63,757 bases of DNA from contig CALXLG010000006.1 in NCBI GenBank assembly GCA_944389135.1, positions 1 through 63,757 on the forward strand, given 5' to 3'. This stretch comes from an uncultured Alphaproteobacteria bacterium. Its GTDB lineage: Bacteria > Pseudomonadota > Alphaproteobacteria > Rs-D84. Made by a program: the position numbers and the translations under genes. Positions 1 to 10,993 of the stretch are shown here, in pieces. Every line of letters starts with the position of its first letter. Positions within the stretch are counted from its first letter, which is position 1. The notes beneath the pieces were generated by a model that saw nothing but the letters and a program-made list of their open reading frames with translations, did not search any database and was not told the origin of the DNA.

Positions 1-131
1 CCAAGAGCTATTAAGAAAAATTCAATATCATTTTCTTCCCACGCAGCTTCAAGATAGTTAGCGATATCTTCTTCTGTTTTAAGATGATCAAGAATGTTCC
101 ATTCTGTCACCTTGTTACGCTCCTTTTTCAT
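1..131 (-). CDS. addiction-module antitoxin, N-terminal part only
   Basis: About 43 codons are present and the frame runs off the left edge of the window. The start ATG (131-129) follows AAAGGAG at good spacing, and the gene lies 31 bp downstream of the toxin stop on the same strand. The visible N-terminus (MKKERNKVTEWNILDHL, then LKTEEDIANYLEAAWEE) has the acidic 'DxLxxEEDIAxYLEAAxEE' pattern of the HTH antidote proteins paired with Gp49/HigB-like killer proteins. The DNA-binding HTH would lie outside the window. A GTG eight codons in also has an AAGGAG in front of it and is a possible second start. The family call rests on the short visible part plus the toxin next to it. Confidence 0.7.
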   Translation of the reverse strand, partial: MKKERNKVTEWNILDHLKTEEDIANYLEAAWEENDIEFFLIAL

Positions 132-162
132 TTTTTACTCCTTTGAGTAAAGTAGTTTCATA

Positions 163-453
163 CTACTGGTTTGCCAAAATTTTCTTGGCTTTTTCTATAT
201 CTGACTGTTGGGTTGATTTATCGCCGCCAATCAGTAACAAGATTATTTCCTCGCCTCGTTGGGTGTAATAAACCCTATAGCCTGGACCATAATCTATGCG
301 CAACTCGAAGATGCTATCCCCCACAGATTTGCAATCGCCAAAATGTTCTTGGGTAGCAATTCGTCTGAGCCGGACGTCTATCCTTGCCTTCGCTTTACTA
401 TCTTTTAATTTGTTATACCACCTTAAATACTCGTTTGTTTCTACTATTACCAT
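163..453 (-). CDS. RelE/ParE-superfamily toxin (addiction-module killer, Gp49-like)
   Basis: This 96-residue protein shows the family core: an N-terminal helix with KLKDSKAKARI, a central GDCKSVGDSIFELRI strand, YGPGYRVYY, and the GGDKSTQQSDIEKAK tail. Family members are small ribosome- or gyrase-directed toxins; which target applies is not visible. I take the ATG at 453-451 rather than the TTG two codons upstream because GGAG lies 8 nt before the ATG but only 2 nt before the TTG. The toxin comes first and the antitoxin second, the usual order for this subgroup. A 28-codon ORF with its own GGGAG (413-499, same strand) overlaps the toxin start in another frame and could tune toxin translation. 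Confidence 0.85.
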   Translation of the reverse strand: MVIVETNEYLRWYNKLKDSKAKARIDVRLRRIATQEHFGDCKSVGDSIFELRIDYGPGYRVYYTQRGEEIILLLIGGDKSTQQSDIEKAKKILANQ

Positions 454-530
454 TTTCAAAGCTCCATAACTGATTTCGTCCAGTCCCTACGTCCTTCATA
501 TACTCTCCCTTGTTGTTTTTGTTCGTTATT

Positions 531-559
531 ATTGTATCCAAATGGATACAAAAAGTCAA
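531..559 (-). promoter_or_regulatory. toxin-antitoxin promoter with palindromic operator
   Basis: On the minus strand TTGACT (559-554) and TACAAT (536-531) are 17 bp apart. A perfect 7-bp inverted repeat, TGTATCC-AAAT-GGATACA (533-550), fills the spacer and overlaps the -10 box. This is the usual geometry for autorepression by an antitoxin or toxin-antitoxin complex. Confidence 0.75.
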
Positions 560-579
560 GAATTTTTTTATAAAAATTT

Positions 580-798
580 TCACTGTGCTAAAACAGTCTT
601 TTTCCACGATGCAGCCATTTGGGATAATTTGCGCTGGAGGCAGCGCAGTAGCCAAGCCTGGCGAAAGGTAAGTTTGCCGCCATTTGTTCTGCGTATTGCC
701 GCTTCTAGTTTGCATAACGAACGACAGGCGGCAAAGTAGAGCATAGTAAAATTTGTATTATGGTTAGGTTGTATCTCGTCAAAGTGCTTATACTTCAT
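580..798 (-). CDS. small hypothetical protein (doubtful)
   Basis: A 72-residue frame starts at an ATG with AAGGGGA five bases upstream, a good ribosome binding site. The product begins MKYKHFDEIQPN and is basic towards the C-terminus, with several Trp and Cys residues. I recognise no family. The same frame stays open further upstream, but without a plausible start signal. It lies between the toxin-antitoxin promoter and the repeat array in a gene-poor stretch, so it may be a remnant of an accessory gene or a chance frame. Confidence 0.3.
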   Translation of the reverse strand: MKYKHFDEIQPNHNTNFTMLYFAACRSLCKLEAAIRRTNGGKLTFRQAWLLRCLQRKLSQMAASWKKTVLAQ

Positions 799-1008
799 GT
801 GCGTCCCCTTAAAAAAGTTGTCGTATTTGTGCTTATCTTTCCAAGATTGTCCAGTCATTTGTTCATAATGACAAAAATAAAAATACACAGATGTACACCA
901 GATGTGTGATTTTTGGCAGAAAAAAGTTGGTATGCTGCGGTTTTTACTTTTGTGACAGACGGACCAGCGTTCCATAGTTCGCTGGCAAAAAGAGGCTCTT
1001 TTCAGGTA

Positions 1009-1121
1009 TGAAATCAATACTGAAATCAGCACTGAAATCATACTGAAATCAGGTATGATTTCATCACGATTTCATCTATGATTTCAAGTATGAAATCTGT
1101 GTGATTTCAGAGATGATTTCA
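1009..1121. repeat. phased array of ten TGA-NN-TCA motifs
   Basis: Ten copies of an 8-bp motif start at 1009, 1021, 1033, 1044, 1056, 1067, 1079, 1091, 1102 and 1114, so they are always 11 or 12 bp apart. The first four read TGAAATCA, then TGATTTCA (with one CGATTTCA), then TGAAATCT, then two TGATTTCA. Each copy has the self-complementary arms TGA/TCA around AA or TT. A 7-bp inverted repeat CAGTAAT/ATTACTG follows at 1123-1143. The even spacing suggests a binding-site array (iteron-like or operator cluster); no binding protein is identified. Confidence 0.85.
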
Positions 1122-1230
1122 GCAGTAATGGTATATATTACTGTGTGTCAAATATGTGTTTTTGTTTTACAACTAGGGCAATTTAGAGCAACTTTCATCC
1201 AATTTCGCATAAAAACGGGGTAGAAGACAG

Positions 1231-1260
1231 ACAATAAAAAATCCGCAGAAATCTGCGGAA
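1231..1260 (-). terminator. intrinsic terminator of tRNA-Asn
   Basis: On the minus strand TCCGCAG, a four-base loop and CTGCGGA are followed by a T run. It lies directly downstream of the tRNA. Confidence 0.85.
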
Positions 1261-1265
1261 ATCTG

Positions 1266-1341
1266 TGGCTCGGGCAACTGGACTCGAACCAGTGACATAC
1301 GGATTAACAGTCCGTTGTTCTACCGACTGAACTATGCCCGA
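1266..1341 (-). tRNA. tRNA-Asn (GTT)
   Basis: The 76-nt gene folds as a cloverleaf on the minus strand. The acceptor arms TCGGGCA and TGCCCGA pair, the anticodon loop is CTGTTAA with anticodon GTT, the T-loop holds TTCGAGT, and CCA is encoded. It separates the accessory left end from fabI. Confidence 0.97.
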
Positions 1342-1353
1342 ATAACGTGCTCT

Positions 1354-1382
1354 ATATTATACAACTTTTTTAACCTTTTCAA
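1354..1382 (-). promoter_or_regulatory. tRNA-Asn promoter
   Basis: TTGAAA (1382-1377) and TAATAT (1359-1354) on the minus strand are 17 bp apart and end 12 bp before the tRNA. Confidence 0.65.
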
Positions 1383-1398
1383 GTGTTTTTTTTATTTA

Positions 1399-1427
1399 TT
1401 GATACTTTCTTTTTTCAGTGCTATATT
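1399..1427 (+). promoter_or_regulatory. fabI promoter
   Basis: TTGATA (1399-1404), a 17-bp spacer and TATATT (1422-1427) precede fabI and give a 5' leader of about 30 nt. Confidence 0.7.
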
Positions 1428-1463
1428 TCTTCCGTCCAATTATATAAATATAAGGAAGTAATT

Positions 1464-2276
1464 ATGTTATTAAAAGGAAAAAAGATTCTTATTACTGGTG
1501 TTGCTAACGATTGGTCCATGGCTTGGGCTATTGCTAAACGCGCCCATGAAGAAGGCGCTGAAATCGCTATGCCTTATGCTATGCCTAATCTTGAAAAACG
1601 TGTTCGTCCGTTGGCCGAATCAATCGACGCTAAATTCGTCCAAGAATGTAATGTTCAAAACGATGAACAAATGGATGCTTTGTTCGGTGCAATTGAAAAA
1701 GAATGGGGACGTTTAGATGGTATGTTGCATGCTATCGCTTTCTCAGATAAAAACGAATTGACAGGACGTTACGCCGATACAACACGTGCTAACTTTAAGA
1801 ATACTATGGATATTTCTGTATATTCTTTGGTTGATTTAACTAGGCGCGCATCTAAATTAATGACAGATGGCGGCAGTATTGTTGCTTTGACTTATTATGG
1901 CGGTGAAAAATCTGTTCCTAACTACAATGTTATGGGTGTCGCAAAATCTGCTTTGGATAGTAGCGTTCGTTACCTGGCGTCTGATCTTGGTAAAGACAAA
2001 ATACGTGTTAATGCAATTAGTGCCGGACCAATTATGACATTGGCTTCTTCTGGCGTAGGCGGTTTTAAGGCAATGTTGCGCTTGAATGCCGAAACAACGC
2101 CTTTGCGTCGTAATATGACGCTGGAAGATGTTTCAGGTGCTGCTGTTTATTTGTTCAGTAATCTTTCTAGTGCTGTAACTGGTGAAGTTCATCACGTAGA
2201 CTGTGGTTATTCAACAACAGGTATGATGCCAAATGAAATGAAAGACATTTTGTTAAAAGGCTTGGATGAACAATAA
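1464..2276 (+). CDS. fabI: enoyl-[acyl-carrier-protein] reductase, NADH-type
   Basis: FabI performs the last reduction of each fatty-acid elongation cycle, turning trans-2-enoyl-ACP into acyl-ACP with NADH. The 270-residue protein has a Rossmann-fold N-terminus (ITGVANDWSMAWAIA) and the FabI catalytic set Tyr144, Tyr154 and Lys161, with the 10- and 7-residue spacings of this atypical short-chain reductase. The length is normal. AAGGAAG lies just before the ATG. The gene stands alone between its own promoter and a strong terminator. Confidence 0.96.
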   Translation: MLLKGKKILITGVANDWSMAWAIAKRAHEEGAEIAMPYAMPNLEKRVRPLAESIDAKFVQECNVQNDEQMDALFGAIEKEWGRLDGMLHAIAFSDKNELTGRYADTTRANFKNTMDISVYSLVDLTRRASKLMTDGGSIVALTYYGGEKSVPNYNVMGVAKSALDSSVRYLASDLGKDKIRVNAISAGPIMTLASSGVGGFKAMLRLNAETTPLRRNMTLEDVSGAAVYLFSNLSSAVTGEVHHVDCGYSTTGMMPNEMKDILLKGLDEQ

Positions 2277-2298
2277 ATAAATTCGTGTTTTTCTAATA

Positions 2299-2325
2299 AA
2301 AACCCGCTAAAAAGCGGGTTTTTTG
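2299..2325 (+). terminator. fabI terminator
   Basis: An 8-bp stem, AACCCGCT-AAAA-AGCGGGTT, is followed by a T run. Confidence 0.92.
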
Positions 2326-2433
2326 TGTACGATTATTTTCTTATAAAAATAAATTGATTTAATATAAGAATTCAATCATAATTAGAATATTATCTTATTG
2401 ATAAAGGTCTGCAAAAGAAAAACGGAGAGAAAC

Positions 2434-4738
<2,305 letters not shown>

Positions 4739-4767
4739 TATAATTCACATAATGTATAGGAGGTTGT

Positions 4768-6534
4768 ATGTTTTTCAAGTCGCGCGAAAAAGTAGAACCA
4801 GAAAAGAAAACGCCATCTATCAAATTACGAATATTCGTTTGGTGTGTTGACTTGTTTATGTTGGCACTGGTTGGCGTGGCAATTTATGTTGTAATTGTAT
4901 TCTTGCAGATGCCTTCGTTAGATGCAATTTTACATGAGACGCGCCCCGCTGCAGTTGTATTTTTAGATAAAGACGGTAATGAACTTAGGGCTTCTAACAG
5001 AATTATGGGAACACCCGTTTCTGTTGAAACTTTGCCACCTTATGTCTGGCAAGCAATTGTTGCAATTGAAGATAAAAGATTCTTTGAGCACGGACCAATA
5101 GATATTCGTGGTATAACCAGGGCGATGTTGTCTAATTTAATTCATGGACGTTTTGCAGCTGGTGGGTCTTCCATTACTCAGCAAACAGCAAAAAACGTTT
5201 TCTTATCGCGTGAAAAAAAGATATCTCGTAAAGTTCAGGAATTGATATTGTCTTATTGGTTGGAAAACAGATTTGATAAAAATCAGATTCTAGATTTGTA
5301 TATGAATAGGGTGTCTTTGGTTGGTGGAATGCGCGGGATAGATGCAGCTGCCCGAGTAATGTTTCAAACGTCTGCAAATAAGTTAAGTATTGCCCAGGCT
5401 GCACAAATAGCAGCTATGTTAAAAGCACCGACTACTTACAGCCCTTTGGCAAACCCTGAAAAAAATATTGCGCGTGCCAGAATAATTTTGCAAGAAATGG
5501 TTCGTCAAGGTTTTATTTCTTTGAATCAGGCGCGAATTGCAGCAAAGCAACTGGCGCCTGCAACGCCTGCGACAAATACAAATATATATCGTTATTGGAC
5601 AGATTTTGTTTTAGATGAAGTTCATTCAATGATTGGCGCTTTTGAATCAGATATGTACGTGTTTACCACAATGGATACAGGTTTACAGGAACATATTGCC
5701 GACATTTTGCCAAGTAAAGTTGGTGATTATCAGGGGGCAGCGGTCGTTATGAATACGGATGGTGCGTTGCGTGCAATGGTTGGTGGAACAGACTATCAGG
5801 AAAGTCAATTTAACAGAGTGTTGGCTATGCGTCAGCCAGGAAGTTCTTTTAAGCCAGTTGTTTATTTAGTTGCGCTTGAAAATGGGATGACGCCTGATTC
5901 TTATGTTAATGATTCTCCTTTTGCGATTGGTGATTATAACCCGAAAAATTATAACAGTCGTTATTATGGTGATATAACTTTGGCGACCGCTTTTGCAAAA
6001 AGTGTAAATTCTGTTCCGTTAAAATTGACTGAAACATATGGAATAGATAATGTATTAAATATGGCAGCAAGGTTAGGTGTGGGTAATAAGCTTAGACGTG
6101 AATATTCTACGGTTTTGGGGGCGTCCGAGATGTCTTTGTTAGACCTTACGACAATATACGCCGTTATATGGAATAATGGACAGTCGGTAAGACCGTATTC
6201 AATTACAAAAATAACGGACTTTAAGGGCAATGTTTTATATGAACGTAATCCGTCCGAACCGATACAAGTTTTAATGCCACAAACTGTTGAATATATGACG
6301 CAGTTATTAAACGATGTTGTTCAAGTTGGTGGCACAGGGCATCGTGCAGTTGTACCAGGTATCTTGGGTGGGAAGACAGGAACAAGTAATAATAATAGGG
6401 ATGCATGGTTTGTTGGTGCGGTCAAAGATACGGTAATGGGTGTATGGATGGGAAACGATGACTTTACACCTATGTCATCAAAGATAACAGGTGGCACGAT
6501 ACCGGCAGAAATTTTCCATGATGTTATGAAGTAA
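4768..6534 (+). CDS. bifunctional penicillin-binding protein (class A, PBP1-like)
   Basis: The 588-residue enzyme polymerises and cross-links peptidoglycan from the periplasmic side of the inner membrane. A cytoplasmic tail and one membrane segment (about 22-47) precede the GT51 transglycosylase domain, with the EDKRFFEHG motif at 101-109 and GGSSITQQ at 132-139. The transpeptidase domain has SSFK (Ser360), SVN and KTGT. At under 600 residues it is compact for a PBP1a/1c relative, with a short linker and no C-terminal extension. AGGAGG lies 4 nt before the ATG, and a TATAAT lies at 4739-4744 just after ligA. The exact orthologue (MrcA, PbpC or PbpF type) cannot be set here. Confidence 0.9.
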   Translation: MFFKSREKVEPEKKTPSIKLRIFVWCVDLFMLALVGVAIYVVIVFLQMPSLDAILHETRPAAVVFLDKDGNELRASNRIMGTPVSVETLPPYVWQAIVAIEDKRFFEHGPIDIRGITRAMLSNLIHGRFAAGGSSITQQTAKNVFLSREKKISRKVQELILSYWLENRFDKNQILDLYMNRVSLVGGMRGIDAAARVMFQTSANKLSIAQAAQIAAMLKAPTTYSPLANPEKNIARARIILQEMVRQGFISLNQARIAAKQLAPATPATNTNIYRYWTDFVLDEVHSMIGAFESDMYVFTTMDTGLQEHIADILPSKVGDYQGAAVVMNTDGALRAMVGGTDYQESQFNRVLAMRQPGSSFKPVVYLVALENGMTPDSYVNDSPFAIGDYNPKNYNSRYYGDITLATAFAKSVNSVPLKLTETYGIDNVLNMAARLGVGNKLRREYSTVLGASEMSLLDLTTIYAVIWNNGQSVRPYSITKITDFKGNVLYERNPSEPIQVLMPQTVEYMTQLLNDVVQVGGTGHRAVVPGILGGKTGTSNNNRDAWFVGAVKDTVMGVWMGNDDFTPMSSKITGGTIPAEIFHDVMK

Positions 6535-6557
6535 AATCTTGAACTGTATAATGATAT

Positions 6558-8345
6558 ATGGTAGTAGTTAATATCGCTATGTCACAAAAAAACACTTTAC
6601 CAAAATCTTTATTTGTTTTTTATATTAAGCATGCTATTCGTGGTCATTGGTTGCTGGTGCTTTTTTGGTGCGTGCTGTTTTTTGCAGTAGCAAGTGATGG
6701 AATATTATTTCCAATGTTTCAGCGCTGGTTTGTATCATTGTTTGAACAATCTGTACCTGCTAATCAAACGTTTTTACAATTTGCTATGCCAACAATTATA
6801 ACTATTACAGGCATTTTTATTTTGTGGGATATATGTTTAGTATTACGTGCACTTACACGTGCGCGTTGGCAGCCTACGATATCAAATCAAATATCAGAAG
6901 TTTTAAATGATTTTGTGCAAAATCAGTCTATGTCATTTTGGACAGGACGAATGGCAGGGAAAATAAAATCGCAGATAGATTATGTGTCTAGAGGGTTTGA
7001 TGTTATTATAAATTTTATGGAAATGCTTTCTGCGGGTATAGTAATAATTATAAATGTTGGGTTGATTTTAGATATTAATATTTATGTTGCTTTCGTGTTT
7101 GCTTTTGTTTTTTTATTCAGAATAGTATACGGCGCTTTATTAATACAGCCGATGAGTAAGGCTTCAAAGCGGTCTAGTGATTCTAATAGCTCTTTATCTG
7201 GTAAAATAATAGATAGTATATCTAATTATTCTGTTGTAAAACTGTTTGCTGGTGCAGAAAAAGAAAGAAAATATTTGGAAAAATCTCGTAAGAAATCTAT
7301 AAAAGACCATATTCACTCTTATTTTGTACAGCGCTGGTTTTGGTCAGTGCCAAATTTTATTTGGGATTTGTCGTTTGGTATCACAATGATTTTATGTGTG
7401 GTTTTGTTTTCTGAAGGTAATATGAAAATATCAGATATTGTTTTTACAGTGTCTGTATTCTTTTCTGTTATGGGAACAATTGGGCAAATAATAAATCAAA
7501 TACCTGTTATTGTTGATACTTTGGGCAGCGCAAAAAAATCTTATGAAGAGTTAAATGTGCCTATGGAAGTTATTGATATAGAAAACGCTCCGGACTTAAT
7601 AGTAAGTCGTGGAAAAATCGAGTTTAAGCACGTTTGGTTTAAGTATAAAAAGAAGTGGATACTAAAAGACTTTAATTTAACAATTAATCCTGGAGAAAGT
7701 ATCGGTTTAGTTGGTGCGTCTGGTGCAGGAAAAACTACATTGGTAAGTTTGTTAATGCGTTTTTATAACCCAAACCGCGGAAAGATTCTTATAGATGGTC
7801 AAGATATTAGCATGGTAAATCAAGATTCTTTACGTCGTAATGTGGCTTTTATTCCTCAGGAACCGACTATGTTTAATAGAAATCTGAAAGAAAATATTGG
7901 TTATGGACGGGACGGAGCTACGATGAAAGAAATAAAATCGGCAGCAATTAAAGCGTCGGCGGATAAGTTTATAATGGATACAGAAAATAAATATGATTCT
8001 TTGGTGGGGGACAGGGGAATAAAATTATCTGGAGGACAACGCCAACGTATTGCAATTGCGCGTGCGTTTTTGAAAAATGCTCCTATATTAGTTTTAGACG
8101 AGGCAACTTCTGCTCTGGACAGTGAAACTGAAATATCAATACAAAAATCGTTTGAAGAACTATCTTTGGGAAGAACAACGATTGCAATTGCACATAGGTT
8201 ATCAACTCTTCGCAATATGGATAGAATAGTTGTTTTGAATGACGGAAAAATAATAGAGCAAGGAAGTCACAACCAGTTAATAAGGGCCAAAGGCGAGTAT
8301 TGCCGTCTATGGAATATGCAGTCTGGTGGTTTTTTACAGGAATAA
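6558..8345 (+). CDS. ABC transporter, fused permease and ATPase (MsbA-like)
   Basis: The 595-residue half-transporter has an N-terminal six-helix exporter domain and a C-terminal ATPase with Walker A (GASGAGKTT), signature KLSGGQRQR, Walker B (ILVLDEATSALD) and the H-loop AHRLST. Such proteins flip lipids or export drugs or peptides as homodimers; the substrate is not visible. TATAAT (6547-6552) lies only 5 nt before the ATG and no ribosome binding site is seen, so the mRNA is probably leaderless. A second ATG at 6579 is possible. It follows the penicillin-binding protein by 23 bp but seems to have its own promoter. Confidence 0.9.
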   Translation: MVVVNIAMSQKNTLPKSLFVFYIKHAIRGHWLLVLFWCVLFFAVASDGILFPMFQRWFVSLFEQSVPANQTFLQFAMPTIITITGIFILWDICLVLRALTRARWQPTISNQISEVLNDFVQNQSMSFWTGRMAGKIKSQIDYVSRGFDVIINFMEMLSAGIVIIINVGLILDINIYVAFVFAFVFLFRIVYGALLIQPMSKASKRSSDSNSSLSGKIIDSISNYSVVKLFAGAEKERKYLEKSRKKSIKDHIHSYFVQRWFWSVPNFIWDLSFGITMILCVVLFSEGNMKISDIVFTVSVFFSVMGTIGQIINQIPVIVDTLGSAKKSYEELNVPMEVIDIENAPDLIVSRGKIEFKHVWFKYKKKWILKDFNLTINPGESIGLVGASGAGKTTLVSLLMRFYNPNRGKILIDGQDISMVNQDSLRRNVAFIPQEPTMFNRNLKENIGYGRDGATMKEIKSAAIKASADKFIMDTENKYDSLVGDRGIKLSGGQRQRIAIARAFLKNAPILVLDEATSALDSETEISIQKSFEELSLGRTTIAIAHRLSTLRNMDRIVVLNDGKIIEQGSHNQLIRAKGEYCRLWNMQSGGFLQE

Positions 8346-8398
8346 ATTTCCATAAAATGTATTTTTATCGTGTGGGATTTTGTGATATAATATAAGGC

Positions 8399-9376
8399 AT
8401 GAGAAGTAGGAATTTGCTTTTTATACCTTTTTTATCATGCCTTATTTTCGGCGCTGCTAGTGCGAATTGGCAGTATTCTGGCAGTTATGTCGGTGATGGT
8501 TGGTACCAAGATGATGGCAGTCGTTTCACTATTGCTTTTCGTGGTGGGGCGTCATTGGCTAATGGGGGTATAAAAAATGATGTCGGTTCTTTGACAACGG
8601 AATATTATATTGATCCAGCAAGTGGTTGGGTTGTTTCTTCAGAATATTATTTGGCATGTAAAGACGGCGGCGGATGTGATACATTTGTTTATGCTGGTGT
8701 TGGCAATATCGGTGATTTGCCGGCGGGTAAAGATTTTTCTTCTTTGTCTTTTGCAGCAGGGGCCAGTGTTGGTTGGACCGTTCCAAATAAACCACAATGG
8801 CGTATAGAATTAGGCTGGGACCACATTTCAGAAAATGAATATAATGTTTCCCCTTTGTTTGAAGGTGAATTAGAACTAGAGGGTGGCGATGTAACCGGGG
8901 TTTCTGTGCTTGTTCAAAGTGGCGGTGTTCAGTCAAGTGTTTCAACCGATATAATCAGTGCAATGGCTTTTTATGATTTTTATGATGGCCTGCAAAAGCC
9001 AATGCGCCAAGCAATACCTTATGTTGGTTTTGGTTTAGGTTATGCAGATTCTAGAACTGTATTAAACTTATCAGATTTGTATGGTGATTTATCTCCATCT
9101 GTTGATTTACAAAATTTTGGTAAGTTAGATGAATACGGAATTTTGCAGTTCTATAGGTCAGAGCAAACTTCCGCAAATATCGCGGCATTAGTTGCGGTTG
9201 GCTTGTCTTATGGTATTTCTGACGGTGTGTTTTTAGATTTAGGTGCGCGTGTGGCGTATGTCCCGAAAATAAAGTGGGCTTTGACTAACGAAGATGATAC
9301 TCGTCAACGTGATTGGTTTAGTGCACAAAATGTTATATATGCAAATGTTATGTTAGGACTGCGATTTGAATTTTAA
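8399..9376 (+). CDS. outer-membrane beta-barrel protein
   Basis: The 325-residue protein has a clear signal peptide (hydrophobic core LLFIPFLSCLIFG, cut after ASA) and many alternating-hydrophobicity strands. It ends in Phe (YANVMLGLRFEF), the usual recognition end of an outer-membrane barrel. Gly-rich turns and the GLSYGISDG segment resemble small OMP/surface-antigen families of alphaproteobacteria, but I cannot name one. TATAAT (8386-8391) ends 7 nt before the ATG and there is no Shine-Dalgarno sequence, so this is another probable leaderless gene. Confidence 0.75.
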   Translation: MRSRNLLFIPFLSCLIFGAASANWQYSGSYVGDGWYQDDGSRFTIAFRGGASLANGGIKNDVGSLTTEYYIDPASGWVVSSEYYLACKDGGGCDTFVYAGVGNIGDLPAGKDFSSLSFAAGASVGWTVPNKPQWRIELGWDHISENEYNVSPLFEGELELEGGDVTGVSVLVQSGGVQSSVSTDIISAMAFYDFYDGLQKPMRQAIPYVGFGLGYADSRTVLNLSDLYGDLSPSVDLQNFGKLDEYGILQFYRSEQTSANIAALVAVGLSYGISDGVFLDLGARVAYVPKIKWALTNEDDTRQRDWFSAQNVIYANVMLGLRFEF

Positions 9377-9400
9377 AAAAAGCCCTTTGGGGCGTTTTTT
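9375..9400. terminator. bidirectional terminator, OMP gene and comM
   Basis: A short GCCC/GGGC hairpin has an A run on one side and a T run on the other, between convergent genes. Confidence 0.75.
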
Positions 9401-9401
9401 A

Positions 9402-10925
9402 TTATGCTTTTGCACCGTATTTGCCACGATTAATTGGGCGGTAAGATAACGCTTCGGCAAGGTCTTGCATTTCAATATTGTCTGCACCACGTAAATCAGC
9501 GATTGTTCTTGCAATACGCTTTATACGATTGTATCCACGGGCGGACATGCCCATCTTTTCTGCAGCAGAATTTAAGAAGCTTGTTAGCTCTTCGGATAAT
9601 GGGGCGAATTTCTCAAGTTCTGGCCCGTCTAGCAATGCGTTATGCTTGCCCTGACGCTTAATTTGCCGTTCATATGCGGCCACAACCCTTGTGCGTATTT
9701 GCGCACTGGTTTCAGCAGGTTCTTCACTTATGCTTTTCATTTCCCATGGATTTACAGGGTCAACGTCAACATGCAGGTCAATTCTGTCTAATAGTGGGCC
9801 CGATATTTTGTTTTGGTATGCTTCGGCGCATCTGGGGGCCTTTGTACAAGCCAAAGCTGCATTCCCTAAATGTCCGCATGGGCATGGATTCATTGCCGCA
9901 ATTAATTGAAATCTTGCTGGGTATGTCGCTGTTCTTTTGGCGCGTGAAACCAGTATTTTCCCTGATTCCATTGGTTGACGTAGAATTTCCAGTGTTGTGC
10001 GATTAAATTCCGGTAATTCGTCTAAAAACAGAACGCCATTATGCGCCAGTGAAATTTCCCCAGGTTTTGCGTCTGCGCCACCACCAGCTAAGGCAACCGC
10101 ACTCGACGTATGGTGAACGCTTCGGAAAGGTCTGGTTGAAATTAGACCTTTGTTATTTAATTGGCCTGCAATAGAATATATTATTGATGTTTCTAATATC
10201 TCGTTCGGTGTCATTTCTGGTAAAATAGTTGGTAATCTTGACGCCAACATTGTTTTTCCAGACCCTGGCGGTCCAACCATTAACATTGCGTGTCCGCCGG
10301 CCGCAGCAATTTCTAATGCGCGCTTTGCCGCAGTTTGACCATGCACATCGGACATATCAACGTTGTATTCGGTAGTGTTTTCTAAAGATATTGTTTCTGG
10401 CAGTGGTAAAACTTGTGTGCCCTTAAAGTGATTTATTAATTCTAACACATGAAATGGTGCAAGTATGTTTGTGTGACCAGCCCAACGTGCTTCACCGCCT
10501 TGTTCGCCAGGGCATATAATTCCAAGATTGTGCTGGTTTGCCCAGACGCTGGTAGGTAAAACACCGCTAGTTTTTAAGATTGTCCCGTTTAAGCCAACCT
10601 CACCAATAATAACATACTTAGATAACTCTGCTTCAGGCAGAATACCAATAGCACAAAGAATTCCACATAATATAGGCAAGTCAAAATGAGAACCTGTCTT
10701 TTCAACGTCAGCCGGTGATAAGTTAACTGTTAATCTTTTGGGCGGTAAAGAAAGATTTAATGCAGATAAGACATTGCGAATTCTTTCAGCAGATTCTTTT
10801 ACTGCGCGGTCGGCAAGACCGATTATATTAAATTCTGGTTTTGCAAGTCCTGACGACAATTGTACTTGTACGTCAATTGGCGTTGCGTCCATGCCATTAA
10901 ATATGATTGAATTCAAAGAAATCAT
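9402..10925 (-). CDS. comM: ComM/YifB family AAA+ ATPase
   Basis: ComM is a hexameric helicase that extends branch migration when incoming single-stranded DNA is recombined in natural transformation. The 507-residue protein has the N-terminal ChlI/Lon-like domain, Walker A GPPGSGKT at 218-225, a Cys cluster (NPCPCGHLG then CTKAPRC) and the C-terminal Mg-chelatase domain. A TAATAT box (10937-10932) ends 6 nt before the ATG, and TTGAAT lies 17 bp further up (10960-10955), so translation is probably leaderless. The gene is divergent from lepB, and the promoters of the two interleave. Confidence 0.94.
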   Translation of the reverse strand: MISLNSIIFNGMDATPIDVQVQLSSGLAKPEFNIIGLADRAVKESAERIRNVLSALNLSLPPKRLTVNLSPADVEKTGSHFDLPILCGILCAIGILPEAELSKYVIIGEVGLNGTILKTSGVLPTSVWANQHNLGIICPGEQGGEARWAGHTNILAPFHVLELINHFKGTQVLPLPETISLENTTEYNVDMSDVHGQTAAKRALEIAAAGGHAMLMVGPPGSGKTMLASRLPTILPEMTPNEILETSIIYSIAGQLNNKGLISTRPFRSVHHTSSAVALAGGGADAKPGEISLAHNGVLFLDELPEFNRTTLEILRQPMESGKILVSRAKRTATYPARFQLIAAMNPCPCGHLGNAALACTKAPRCAEAYQNKISGPLLDRIDLHVDVDPVNPWEMKSISEEPAETSAQIRTRVVAAYERQIKRQGKHNALLDGPELEKFAPLSEELTSFLNSAAEKMGMSARGYNRIKRIARTIADLRGADNIEMQDLAEALSYRPINRGKYGAKA

Positions 10926-10931
10926 ATTCGT

Positions 10932-10970
10932 ATATTAAAACTTGCGCTGGGACAATTCAAGTTATAAAAT
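10932..10970. promoter_or_regulatory. interleaved divergent promoters of comM (-) and lepB (+)
   Basis: Minus strand: TTGAAT (10960-10955), 17 bp, TAATAT (10937-10932), 6 nt to the comM ATG. Plus strand: TTGCGC (10942-10947), 17 bp, TAAAAT (10965-10970). The two polymerase footprints overlap, so the genes may exclude each other. Confidence 0.55.
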
Positions 10971-10993
10971 AACGCGAACGAAGGATGAAATCT

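Noticed and set aside
580-1041. A 153-residue minus-strand gene
   Set aside because: Only the last 72 codons have a plausible start with a ribosome binding site; the rest runs through the repeat array and looks like chance.
1009-1121. Possible CRISPR array
   Set aside because: The repeats are only 8 bp, the gaps 3-4 bp, and no cas gene is near; it is a phased motif array instead.
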